Positions 1 to 5,613 of a stretch of DNA of 7,204 nt are shown one piece after another. The DNA is from VBAS01 sp964444975 (GTDB lineage Bacteria > Bacteroidota > Bacteroidia > Chitinophagales > Chitinophagaceae): the NCBI GenBank assembly GCA_964444975.1, contig CAYUJD010000119.1, positions 1 through 7,204 of the forward strand, given 5' to 3'. The notes beneath the pieces were generated by a model. It worked only from the letters and a program-made list of their open reading frames with translations, did not search any database and was not told where the DNA came from. The translations under genes and the position numbers were made by a program. Positions within the stretch are counted from its first letter, which is position 1, and each line of letters opens with the position of its first letter.

Positions 1-27
1 ATTTGAGGCAGTATTCTGACCTCGTGT

Positions 28-82
28 GGGGCATTCGTTTTGGGTTTCATGTTATTAATTTTTCCCAAAATTAGAGTGCCCC
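28..82. repeat. Nested imperfect inverted repeat
   Basis: GGGGCA at 28-33 pairs with TGCCCC at 77-82, and inside it TTTTGGG at 38-44 pairs with CCCAAAA at 64-70. A 19-base AT-rich loop (45-63) lies at the centre. The two arms align along most of their length (17 versus 19 bases), so this is one long interrupted stem. It could be a terminator-like structure for a gene left of the window, the end of a mobile element, or a dispersed repeat. The sequence alone does not decide. Confidence 0.5.
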
Positions 83-320
83 TCCTTATTCCTTTTATCC
101 GCCTGTCTGTATCTTGCGATTCATATCACTTCTATTCAGCAATATAGGAAACAGCAGTTGTATGCCCCTTCGGTGTCTGTAATGCAAAAACAGAAGCCGG
201 AAGGAAACAATCGTTAATAGAGCAATCAAACATTTTCCATACCTGCCACTGTTACAGGCATTGCCTGAGATTTATCAGGCGTGCCTGGTTTTAATATTCC
301 GGTAATAATACTTTTTTTTG

Positions 321-349
321 TCCCGTAGGGATCCCGGTCACAACCGGGA
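321..349. repeat. Two adjacent perfect hairpins
   Basis: TCCC-GTA-GGGA (321-331) is followed directly by TCCCGGT-CACA-ACCGGGA (332-349), a perfect 7-bp stem with a 4-base loop. A run of eight T residues (312-319) precedes the pair on the + strand, which reads as an A run after the hairpins on the - strand. It is therefore not a standard intrinsic terminator in either direction. The first hairpin has the same shape as the palindrome at 474-486: a short GC stem with a 3-base loop. Confidence 0.5.
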
Positions 350-426
350 GTAGGTAATATATGTTCAAGGAACCATTCATGCGTTCCATCGGAATGCCGG
401 GTGTTTGTTGCCAGAGCACCCAAGGC

Positions 427-491
427 TCCTTCGGAACGTCAAAAAAAACTTTGATTTATTCTACCTACCTTTTGTTCCTACGGAACGAAAA
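427..491. repeat. Paired TCC-nnn-GGA palindromes
   Basis: TCC-TTC-GGA at 427-435 and GTTCC-TAC-GGAAC at 474-486 are two short palindromes with 3-base loops. The second is flanked by T residues on the left and A residues on the right, which extend the stem with one bulge. From memory, sequences of the form TTCC-TAC-GGAA preceded by a CTACC tract are dispersed many times in Bacteroidota genomes. That recollection would need a genome-wide count to confirm. Confidence 0.4.
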
Positions 492-510
492 TAACCCGGA
501 ATTTTTTCCA

Positions 511-532
511 AACTCAGCCATAAAGCTGAGTT
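511..532. repeat. Perfect 8-bp stem-loop
   Basis: AACTCAGC (511-518) and GCTGAGTT (525-532) form a perfect 8-bp stem around a 6-base loop. With one bulged base the stem extends into CC (508-509) and GG (533-534). No U-tract follows on the + strand, and on the - strand an A run comes first, so an intrinsic terminator is not well supported. It lies about 250 bases before the protease start and could be a leader structure or a regulator site. Confidence 0.45.
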
Positions 533-784
533 GGTGAAATAAAAACATACCTATACTCACATTCTCTTATAAAACTTCAGCAATCCACTTCAACAAAATA
601 CCGGAGTATTTAAAATGATTATTGATAATTATGCTGAATAGAATTGATGCAGTACAAGTGAGTGACACAAGGGACGGTGACAGTAGTACTTCAGCCGGGA
701 CCATAATAAAAACCCACAGATAATCATCCTCTTCGTCACCCGCAAGACAGTGCCGGCCCGCCTTTATTTATTTCTTTGCACCGG

Positions 785-2449
785 ATGAACCCGCACCAAA
801 ATACTGTCTGCCCTCTTTGCGGCGATATGGTTGATAAACTGCTTTTCCGTTATCATCTCGATAATGAAAAAGTGGTGCTACAAAAAATAAAAGAGCATAA
901 CCCGGAGTGGACTGAACATGACGGACTGTGCAGCCGCTGCGTGGATTATTATCACAGCGAAGTAGTGATGCAGCAGCGCTTGCTGCCCGAAGTGGGGCCC
1001 TTTTTCCCGGTGAAGAGCGCCGATGATTTTATTATTCTGCCCACGCCGCTGCGCCTTGATGCCGATGCGAGATTCACAGGCAAAGACGTGACGATTTGTT
1101 TTATTGACAGCGGTTTTTTTCTTCACCCGGATTTGACGGCGCATCGGAACAGGATTAAAGCGATTGTTGACATTACTAAAAATACCTCACCCAAACCCTC
1201 TCCAAAGGAGAGGGCTTTCGGCGACTCTGCTGCTTTGTGGCACGGTACCATGACCTCTGTTGTTTGCGCCGGCGACGGGTATTTGAGCAATGGTTTGTAC
1301 CGGGGCATTGCCAGCGATGCCGAACTGGTGCTGCTGAAAGTGATGAATGAAGACGGGAAAATTCCGACAGAAAATATTGTAAAGGCATTGGAGTGGGTGC
1401 TGAAGAATTACAAGAAGTACAACATCCGTATTGTGAATATGAGTCTTGGCGATGATGCAGCGGTGTCGTATAAAGAAAGTGAAGTGGATAAGCTGGCAGA
1501 GCGGTTGGTGGAAAAAGGAATGGTAGTGGTGGCTGCTGTGGGCAATGATGAGAACGGGAAGATAAAACCACCGGCCAATTCGCCGCATGTGATTGCAGTG
1601 GGTGGCGCAGATGATGCTAACAGCCTTGATGATGTAATGAAATTGTATCACTCCAGCTATGGCGCTACGGAGGACCGGCTGATGAAACCGGAACTGATTG
1701 CCCCTGCCATCTGGATAGCCGCGCCGATACTGCCCGGCACAAAAGAACAGAAAGAAGCGGCCGCACTGTACCGGCTGATCAACACTGATGATAAACAGTT
1801 GGCAGCGGAAATGCAGAAGGCTTTTGCGGATACCAAACTGGATTACGCCGTTTCTCAGAGCAATGATGTAACTTTTATCCGTGAAGCGGTAGCACATCGC
1901 ATACAAACTTGCAAATACATTTCGCCGCACTATATGCATGTGGATGGAACCTCGTTTGCGGCCCCGGTGGTATGTTCGGTGATTGCGCAAATGATGGAAG
2001 CACAGCCACAGCTGACACCGCAGTCAGTTCGTGAAATTTTGTTTGCTACAGCCAGGCGCATTGAAGGCGTGCCGGCGGTGCGGCAGGGCTTCGGCCTGGT
2101 GCATCCACGTAAAGCGATGCTGAAACTGCTGAAACGTGAACCCATCATGAAAACCAACGGCTCCCCCTTTGTCAACCGGCAGAAGAACATGATTGAATTT
2201 TATTTTCAAAGCGATTGTGCAGCGCAGGTTTCTCTGGCGGGCAGCTTCAACGGCTGGGCGCCTGATGTGCTGTTGCTGGAGCCGGGCCGCAACGGTGTGT
2301 GGAAAATCGGGATACCGATGCTACCGGCAGGCCGCTATGGTTACAAATTCCGCATTGACGAAAAAATGTGGATGGAGGATATTGACAATCTTTACCGCGA
2401 ACCGGACGGGTTTAACGGGTTTAATAGTTTGCTGATAATTGAAAACTGA
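785..2449 (+). CDS. Cytoplasmic S8 subtilisin-like serine protease with zinc-ribbon-like N-terminus and CBM48/AMPK-beta-like C-terminus
   Basis: A 554-residue subtilase. The catalytic triad is visible as Asp108 (FIDSG), His153 (WHGT) and Ser390 (DGTSFAAP), with oxyanion Asn254 (AAVGND). Before it lies a four-cysteine segment, CPLC (Cys9, Cys12) and CSRC (Cys49, Cys52), which looks like a zinc ribbon. After it, about residues 468-554 resemble the glycogen-binding E-set domain of AMPK-beta/CBM48: AGSFNGW at 485-491, YGYKFRID at 518-525, then Trp529, Asp532 and Asn535. No signal peptide is visible, so the enzyme probably acts in the cytoplasm. I chose ATG 785 over a TTG at 776, since neither has a ribosome binding site. 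Asn254 and Ser390 are 136 residues apart, about twice the subtilisin spacing, owing to an Ala/Glu/Lys/Gln-rich insertion near 317-372. A second small insertion between Asp108 and His153 is encoded by a palindromic repeat. The family call is firm; substrate and glycan binding are inference. Confidence 0.93.
   Translation: MNPHQNTVCPLCGDMVDKLLFRYHLDNEKVVLQKIKEHNPEWTEHDGLCSRCVDYYHSEVVMQQRLLPEVGPFFPVKSADDFIILPTPLRLDADARFTGKDVTICFIDSGFFLHPDLTAHRNRIKAIVDITKNTSPKPSPKERAFGDSAALWHGTMTSVVCAGDGYLSNGLYRGIASDAELVLLKVMNEDGKIPTENIVKALEWVLKNYKKYNIRIVNMSLGDDAAVSYKESEVDKLAERLVEKGMVVVAAVGNDENGKIKPPANSPHVIAVGGADDANSLDDVMKLYHSSYGATEDRLMKPELIAPAIWIAAPILPGTKEQKEAAALYRLINTDDKQLAAEMQKAFADTKLDYAVSQSNDVTFIREAVAHRIQTCKYISPHYMHVDGTSFAAPVVCSVIAQMMEAQPQLTPQSVREILFATARRIEGVPAVRQGFGLVHPRKAMLKLLKREPIMKTNGSPFVNRQKNMIEFYFQSDCAAQVSLAGSFNGWAPDVLLLEPGRNGVWKIGIPMLPAGRYGYKFRIDEKMWMEDIDNLYREPDGFNGFNSLLIIEN
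1187..1215 (+). repeat. Palindromic repeat inserted in frame in the protease gene
   Basis: CCCTCTCC (1196-1203), AAA (1204-1206) and GGAGAGGG (1207-1214) form a perfect 8-bp inverted repeat, preceded by a CACCCAAA leader. It is read through in frame and encodes the peptide SPKPSPKERA at protease residues 135-144, a Pro/Lys-rich stretch unlike its surroundings. It falls between catalytic Asp108 and His153, where the spacing is about 13 residues longer than the 32 of classical subtilisin. That excess matches an insertion of roughly 39 bp. The peptide probably forms a surface loop. Confidence 0.75.
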
Positions 2450-2492
2450 GTGATGAGTAATGAGTAATGAGTGATGAGTAATGAGTAATTGT
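2447..2492 (+). repeat. 7-bp tandem repeat array at the protease stop codon
   Basis: Units of TGATGAG or TAATGAG follow each other from the protease stop codon to just before the next start. The order is TGATGAG (2451), TAATGAG (2458), TAATGAG (2465), TGATGAG (2472), TAATGAG (2479), then a decayed TAATTGT (2486). Two copies of a 21-bp higher-order unit are thus visible. The protease stop TGA (2447-2449) is the tail of a partial first unit. Because the period is 7, stops recur in every frame on the + strand. The array also contains many ATGs, so copy-number change could affect translation of the downstream gene at 2494. Confidence 0.85.
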
Positions 2493-2493
2493 T

Positions 2494-2730
2494 ATGGTAC
2501 AGGCTATATTGATATTGGTAATAGTTTACCTGGTGGCGGGTGTTCTGTTTGTCATTCCTTTCTTGGTAAAAGGATTAATAAAAGTGGATGAGAGTGCACA
2601 TGGCGGCAGCCTCGGGTTTAAACTCATCATTATTCCGGGAGTGATTGTGTTTTGGCCGGTGCTTTTAAACAAATGGAAAAAATTGAATACCACGGATAAG
2701 CGAAAGAACACGGAAATTAATGCTCCGTGA
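2494..2730 (+). CDS. Small two-helix membrane protein of unknown function
   Basis: A 78-residue protein with two hydrophobic segments, about residues 3-25 and 42-60, joined by a short polar loop that contains VDESAHGG. The second helix begins GFKLIIIPG and ends in WPVLLNKW, a pattern I loosely recall from small proteins next to ferric-reductase/Rieske genes in other phyla, though I cannot name the family. The lysines after helix 2 suggest that this end is cytoplasmic. The last 14 or so residues (from NTTDKRKN) are encoded by the left part of an inverted repeat that also supplies the stop codon, so the native C-terminus may have been replaced. Start ATG 2494 follows the 7-bp repeat array with no ribosome binding site. 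It lies 44 bases after the protease and 27 before the next gene, in an apparent operon with the Rieske fusion. Confidence 0.75.
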   Translation: MVQAILILVIVYLVAGVLFVIPFLVKGLIKVDESAHGGSLGFKLIIIPGVIVFWPVLLNKWKKLNTTDKRKNTEINAP

Positions 2731-2747
2731 ATTCCGTGCCTCCGTGG
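2690..2747. repeat. CCGTG inverted repeat overlapping a gene end
   Basis: CCACGGA (2690-2696) pairs with TCCGTGG (2741-2747), and inside it CACGGAA (2709-2715) pairs with TTCCGTG (2732-2738). The right side carries three direct copies of CCGTG (2725, 2734, 2742) and the left side two of CACGG (2691, 2709). An A run (2749-2755) follows, so this is not a + strand intrinsic terminator. The element starts inside the 78-aa gene, provides its stop codon (2728-2730) and ends 10 bases before the next start. From memory this resembles a widely dispersed repeat family based on CTCCGTG and CCTCCGTGG. Confidence 0.7.
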
Positions 2748-2757
2748 CAAAAAAACT

Positions 2758-3192
2758 ATGATAAAGTCGCTTCGAAAAAGACATTTGCAAATCTGGGCAC
2801 TGTGGGCGGTGTTGATGCCGGTGGGTATTATTGCCGCATGGCTGGCTGTGCCGCAGAAGGCAGTGGATAAACTTTTGCAGCCCGAAGCAGGCACGGCTTT
2901 GCCGGTGGCGATTCAATCAGTGGAGAAAGCGAGTTACATCGTCACTTTAAGAAGCAATAAAGAGAATACCCAATACCAGCTGGAATGGATAAACAGAAAA
3001 GCATCAACCGTACCATCATCCCTTATTTATAAAGTCAGCCAGCCGGAGAATGAATTAGTGGGAAGAGTGGATGCAAGAGGCACGTATTATTTTCCATTGG
3101 GTATTGACTCAAACAATATGTATAGGTTCATTTTATACGATATTATTAAAAAGAAAACCATAGATTCTGTAAACTTTAAAACTCCCCTTTAG
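2758..3192 (+). CDS. Membrane-anchored protein of unknown function, partner of the Rieske fusion
   Basis: A 144-residue protein with a basic N-terminus (KSLRKRH), one membrane helix at about residues 11-31, and a polar domain that should lie in the periplasm by the positive-inside rule. The soluble part is rich in beta-prone segments such as YIVTLRSNKENTQYQLEW and has no cysteine and no metal motif, so a redox cofactor is unlikely. I do not recognise the family. The arrangement (short basic tail, one helix ending in an Ala/Pro-rich linker, small periplasmic domain) would suit an accessory or assembly subunit of the membrane protein encoded next. The last residues KTPL and the stop TAG are encoded by a palindromic repeat, so the C-terminus may be slightly altered. 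The start ATG has an A-rich stretch before it instead of a Shine-Dalgarno site. Confidence 0.8.
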   Translation: MIKSLRKRHLQIWALWAVLMPVGIIAAWLAVPQKAVDKLLQPEAGTALPVAIQSVEKASYIVTLRSNKENTQYQLEWINRKASTVPSSLIYKVSQPENELVGRVDARGTYYFPLGIDSNNMYRFILYDIIKKKTIDSVNFKTPL

Positions 3193-3204
3193 GGGATGGG
3201 GGGT
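3181..3204. repeat. CCCC-TTTA-GGGG palindrome at a stop codon
   Basis: CCCC (3184-3187), TTTA (3188-3191) and GGGG (3192-3195) form a short hairpin followed by AT and a run of six G (3198-3203). Read on the - strand it is a C-rich leader, then CCCC, a TAAA loop, and GGGGAGT. That is the same plan as the palindrome inside the protease gene: C-rich leader, pyrimidine arm, A-rich loop, purine arm. It encodes the final TPL and TAG stop of the 144-aa protein and fills most of the spacer before the Rieske fusion gene. Confidence 0.7.
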
Positions 3205-3212
3205 ATGTGTTT

Positions 3213-4247
3213 ATGAGTGCAGGTTACGTTGCTGTCGGCTGGAACAGGCAAAAGAAATTTTATGACTGGCTCCTATTCGGGTTTTGTGTGTTTTACCTGG
3301 GCGCATTTGTAGTGCTTACTGCCATTTTCAATCCTGATTATACTTTTGAAACGGTACTCATCCGCTCCACATCCACGCTGGCGGTTTTGCTGCTGCATAT
3401 TATTTTAAGCATCGGGCCGCTGGCAAGGATTAATAAAAAATTTCTTCCGCTGCTGTATAACCGGCGTCACCTTGGTGTTACCATGTTCTGTATTGCCGCG
3501 GTGCATGGCGTGTTCAGCATCTTCCAGTTTCATGCCCTGGGCAATGTGAACCCGCTGGTTTCCTTATTCACATCCAACACAAACTTTTTTTCACTCAGCG
3601 GTTTTCCCTTCCAGGCGCTGGGTTTTTTTGCACTCATCATTTTTTTCCTGATGGCCATCACCAGCCATGATTTCTGGCTGCACAATCTTTCACCCAGGGT
3701 ATGGAAGACGCTGCACATGTTTGTGTACCTCGCTTATTTCCTGGTTGTAATGCATGTGATGCTGGGCGTGATTCAGTATGAAACGCACCCGGTGTTTGTC
3801 ATCCTGATATCGCTGGGCGCCGTGTGGCTGATCACCCTGCATCTCATTGCCGGCAGCCGGGAAGTGAAAAAAGACAACAGGGAATTCAACCTGAAGGAGG
3901 ACGGTTTTCATTACGTGTGCCATGCCGGGGAGTTTGAAGAAGGCCGTGCAAAAATTTTCTGTATTGACAAAGAGCGGATCGCCGTTTACCGGCATGAGAA
4001 TAAATTGTACGCCATCCATAATGTATGCAAGCACCAGGGCGGCCCGCTGGGTGAAGGAAAAATTATTGACGGCTGCATCACCTGTCCCTGGCATGGTTAC
4101 CAGTACCTGCCGCACAACGGGCAATCGCCGCCGCCATTTAAAGAAAAAGTAAGCACTTACGATGTGAAGGTGGTGGATGGAAAAGTATGGTTGAATCCGG
4201 TGCCATTTGAAGAAGGGACTGAAAGGCAAGGCGCAGTAATTATATAA
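3213..4247 (+). CDS. Ferric-reductase-like b-heme membrane domain fused to a Rieske [2Fe-2S] domain
   Basis: A 344-residue fusion protein. Six membrane helices are visible at about 18-39, 52-71, 86-106, 132-151, 167-186 and 193-213. Histidines at 62, 98, 168 and 181 lie in helices 2, 3 and 5, as expected for b-heme ligands of the ferric reductase/MsrQ (YedZ) superfamily. From about residue 230 a Rieske domain follows with the complete cluster motif Cys272-x-His274 and Cys291-x-x-His294 (VCKHQGG and CPWHGYQY), separated by 16 residues. Positive charges (RQKK, RINKK, RR, REVKK) put both ends in the cytoplasm, so the cluster should be cytoplasmic. I infer electron transfer between a membrane or periplasmic donor and a cytoplasmic partner; direction and partner are unknown. 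No NAD(P)H or flavin domain is present, unlike typical ferric reductases. I chose ATG 3213 over GTG 3207, which lies nearer the repeat. The gene is 20 bases after the previous stop and 8 before the GNAT gene. Confidence 0.92.
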   Translation: MSAGYVAVGWNRQKKFYDWLLFGFCVFYLGAFVVLTAIFNPDYTFETVLIRSTSTLAVLLLHIILSIGPLARINKKFLPLLYNRRHLGVTMFCIAAVHGVFSIFQFHALGNVNPLVSLFTSNTNFFSLSGFPFQALGFFALIIFFLMAITSHDFWLHNLSPRVWKTLHMFVYLAYFLVVMHVMLGVIQYETHPVFVILISLGAVWLITLHLIAGSREVKKDNREFNLKEDGFHYVCHAGEFEEGRAKIFCIDKERIAVYRHENKLYAIHNVCKHQGGPLGEGKIIDGCITCPWHGYQYLPHNGQSPPPFKEKVSTYDVKVVDGKVWLNPVPFEEGTERQGAVII

Positions 4248-4255
4248 TAAGGTAT

Positions 4256-4780
4256 ATGCTCAGGGGAAATAAAATATTGCTTATTCCAATGGGTGAAGAG
4301 GATAAAGAATTATTTTATCAATGGGCAACAGCCTCAGACGCCACACCATTCTGGTATGGTGAACTATATGGCGACAAAATACCGGACAGGAATGAGTTTT
4401 TCGAAGACTGGAAGGATTTTTATTTCAATGATACGGCAATGCTAAAAGGACGATGTTTTAAAATCATTTCAATTGAAACCGGCACTGCCATCGGCCAGAT
4501 AAATTATCAGAAAACGGAAGAAGTCCCATTTTTTTATGATCTGGATATCATCATCGCTAATGATGCTGATAAGAACAAGGGATATGGAAGTGAAGCATTG
4601 CAATTGTTAACCGGATATCTTCATACCCGTTATGGTATAAAGTGTTTCTGTATTTATGCTTTGGCAGAAAATGTAAGGGCTGTAAGAGCCTACCTGAAAG
4701 CAGGGTTTGAAATTGCGTCAAAATATATGGATGAACGAAACTCAGAATGGGTGAGAATGATATTAATTAAAAATCAGTAA
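4256..4780 (+). CDS. GNAT-family N-acetyltransferase
   Basis: A 174-residue protein of typical length for a single GNAT domain, which transfers an acetyl group from acetyl-CoA to an amine. The acetyl-CoA-binding motif A appears as DKNKGYGSEAL at residues 105-115, after a beta strand FFYDLDIII (92-100). The later ALAENVRAVRAYLKAGF (residues 135-151) is the usual C-terminal strand-helix with the Asn and the Lys-x-Gly-Phe turn. The layout resembles the RimJ/RimL and AAC(6')-like branch; the substrate cannot be read from sequence. A weak AAGG sits 4-7 bases before the start. The gene lies 8 bases after the Rieske fusion, and its stop overlaps the next start as TAATG, so it is probably co-transcribed. 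By hand count it is about 38% GC, lower than the roughly 50% of the fusion gene upstream, which hints at separate origin. Confidence 0.9.
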   Translation: MLRGNKILLIPMGEEDKELFYQWATASDATPFWYGELYGDKIPDRNEFFEDWKDFYFNDTAMLKGRCFKIISIETGTAIGQINYQKTEEVPFFYDLDIIIANDADKNKGYGSEALQLLTGYLHTRYGIKCFCIYALAENVRAVRAYLKAGFEIASKYMDERNSEWVRMILIKNQ

Positions 4781-5613
4781 TGAAAAATCAGGATTTCTAC
4801 ATCGGCTGGATGCCCAAAGCACCATCCGTTTTTGCCAGGCATGTAAAAGGAGTATTGCTGTTTCTCTTCCCGGCTGCCTTGGTAATTGGCTATTTGCTTT
4901 CCACTTCACAAAAGAAATTTTCGACGGCGAATTTCGAATTCGGCAAACTCACAGAAATAAAGGGAGTTTACTTAAACAATCCCGTGCCGATGCTGAAAGT
5001 GTTTGACAAAAACATATTATCAGTCACACTTCCTCTGGTTGGCTATGGCAAGCATGGCGCGGAGACGGCGATTATGGAACTGGAAAAGGAAAGAGGTATT
5101 TCATTACATGGCAAAGAAGTAACACTGAAAGGCACGCTGCTGTACGGAGACGGAAAGACTCTTTTACAGATAGATAAAAATGATAACCCGGTTGTAAGTA
5201 TCGGGGATGAATCATTAGTGCCACTTCGTCAAAAAGATTTGGGAGAGCTAACGGTCCGCGGTGAAATTGTAGATCCCAAATGTTATTTCGGTGTGATGAA
5301 GCCCGGCGAAGGCAAAGTGCACCGCGACTGCGCCATCCGTTGTATTCTCGGTGGCATTCCGCCCGTGCTGCATGTGCAGAATGAAAGGGGTGAGAGCAAT
5401 TATTACCTGGTTGTGGGGCCAAACGGCGAAAAGATGAATGAAGCGGTACAGGATTTTGTGGCCGAACCGGTAAGCATTGAAGCACGAGCCGTACAGCAGG
5501 ACGATTGGATAATTTTATATACCGGTAAAGAGAGCATAAAACGAATATCGTTTGCGCAATTGAAAAACCCGGACGCTGCACAGATTGCCTGTGCCTCAAC
5601 CCGCATAAAGTAA
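4780..5613 (+). CDS. Membrane-anchored protein with a Cys/His motif, family not recognised
   Basis: A 277-residue protein with one clear membrane helix at about residues 23-41 after a basic segment (RHVKG), so the remaining 235 residues probably face the periplasm. The soluble part is mostly beta-prone. Around residues 161-197 a striking segment reads GEIVDPKCYFGVMKPGEG, then KVHRDCAIRCILGGIPPVL. Cys168, His181, Cys184 and Cys188 form a compact cluster that could bind a metal or form disulfides. The dense Gly/Pro pattern suggests strong conservation, but I cannot name the family. The start ATG overlaps the GNAT stop (TAATG), indicating translational coupling. As the last member of a row of membrane proteins around a Rieske/b-heme protein, it may be a redox partner or maturation factor. 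An extra Cys271 lies near the C-terminus. The 67-base gap to the convergent peptidase gene has T-rich runs but no clear terminator hairpin. Confidence 0.85.
   Translation: MKNQDFYIGWMPKAPSVFARHVKGVLLFLFPAALVIGYLLSTSQKKFSTANFEFGKLTEIKGVYLNNPVPMLKVFDKNILSVTLPLVGYGKHGAETAIMELEKERGISLHGKEVTLKGTLLYGDGKTLLQIDKNDNPVVSIGDESLVPLRQKDLGELTVRGEIVDPKCYFGVMKPGEGKVHRDCAIRCILGGIPPVLHVQNERGESNYYLVVGPNGEKMNEAVQDFVAEPVSIEARAVQQDDWIILYTGKESIKRISFAQLKNPDAAQIACASTRIK

Larger units (their letters stand above)
1..784. other. Long gene-poor region with several hairpins
   Basis: I see no convincing gene in this stretch. The longest open frame is on the - strand (about 423 down to 226); it starts only at TTG and runs straight through two adjacent hairpins at 321-349, so it is probably not a gene. 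Two shorter frames exist: - strand 233 to 132 (33 codons) and + strand 631 to 723 (30 codons). Neither has a ribosome binding site or a recognisable product. The region contains inverted repeats at 28-82, 321-349, 427-435, 474-486 and 511-532, which are described separately. It must also hold the promoter of the protease gene, but I could not find a clear Bacteroidota-type TAnnTTTG -7 element at a sensible distance. It may be a decayed locus or a repeat-rich spacer. Confidence 0.6.

Noticed and set aside
132..233. 33-codon frame on the - strand, overlapping the end of the 65-codon frame by 8 bases
   Set aside because: The overlap looks like a coupled or frameshifted gene, and the peptide reads plausibly. 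Its length is too small, neither frame has homologues I recognise, and there is no ribosome binding site.
226..423. Open frame of 65 codons on the - strand
   Set aside because: It starts only at TTG, is closed by a stop 15 bases upstream, crosses two adjacent perfect hairpins (321-349), and has no recognisable domain. It may be a chance frame through repeats.
631..723. 30-codon frame on the + strand before the protease
   Set aside because: It has no ribosome binding site and no recognisable peptide, and chance frames of this length are common.
1..784. CRISPR array or tRNA gene in the long spacer
   Set aside because: There are no regularly spaced direct repeats, and no cloverleaf with a T-arm GGTTCRANYCC-like box was seen.
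1187..1990. Long - strand open frame (267 codons) inside the protease gene
   Set aside because: It lies opposite a clear subtilase with complete catalytic motifs. The translation is His/Cys/Arg-rich with no domain, typical of an antisense shadow.
3690..4229. 179-codon - strand frame inside the Rieske fusion gene
   Set aside because: The + strand encodes a complete Rieske cluster motif and b-heme histidines; the antisense frame has no coherent domain.
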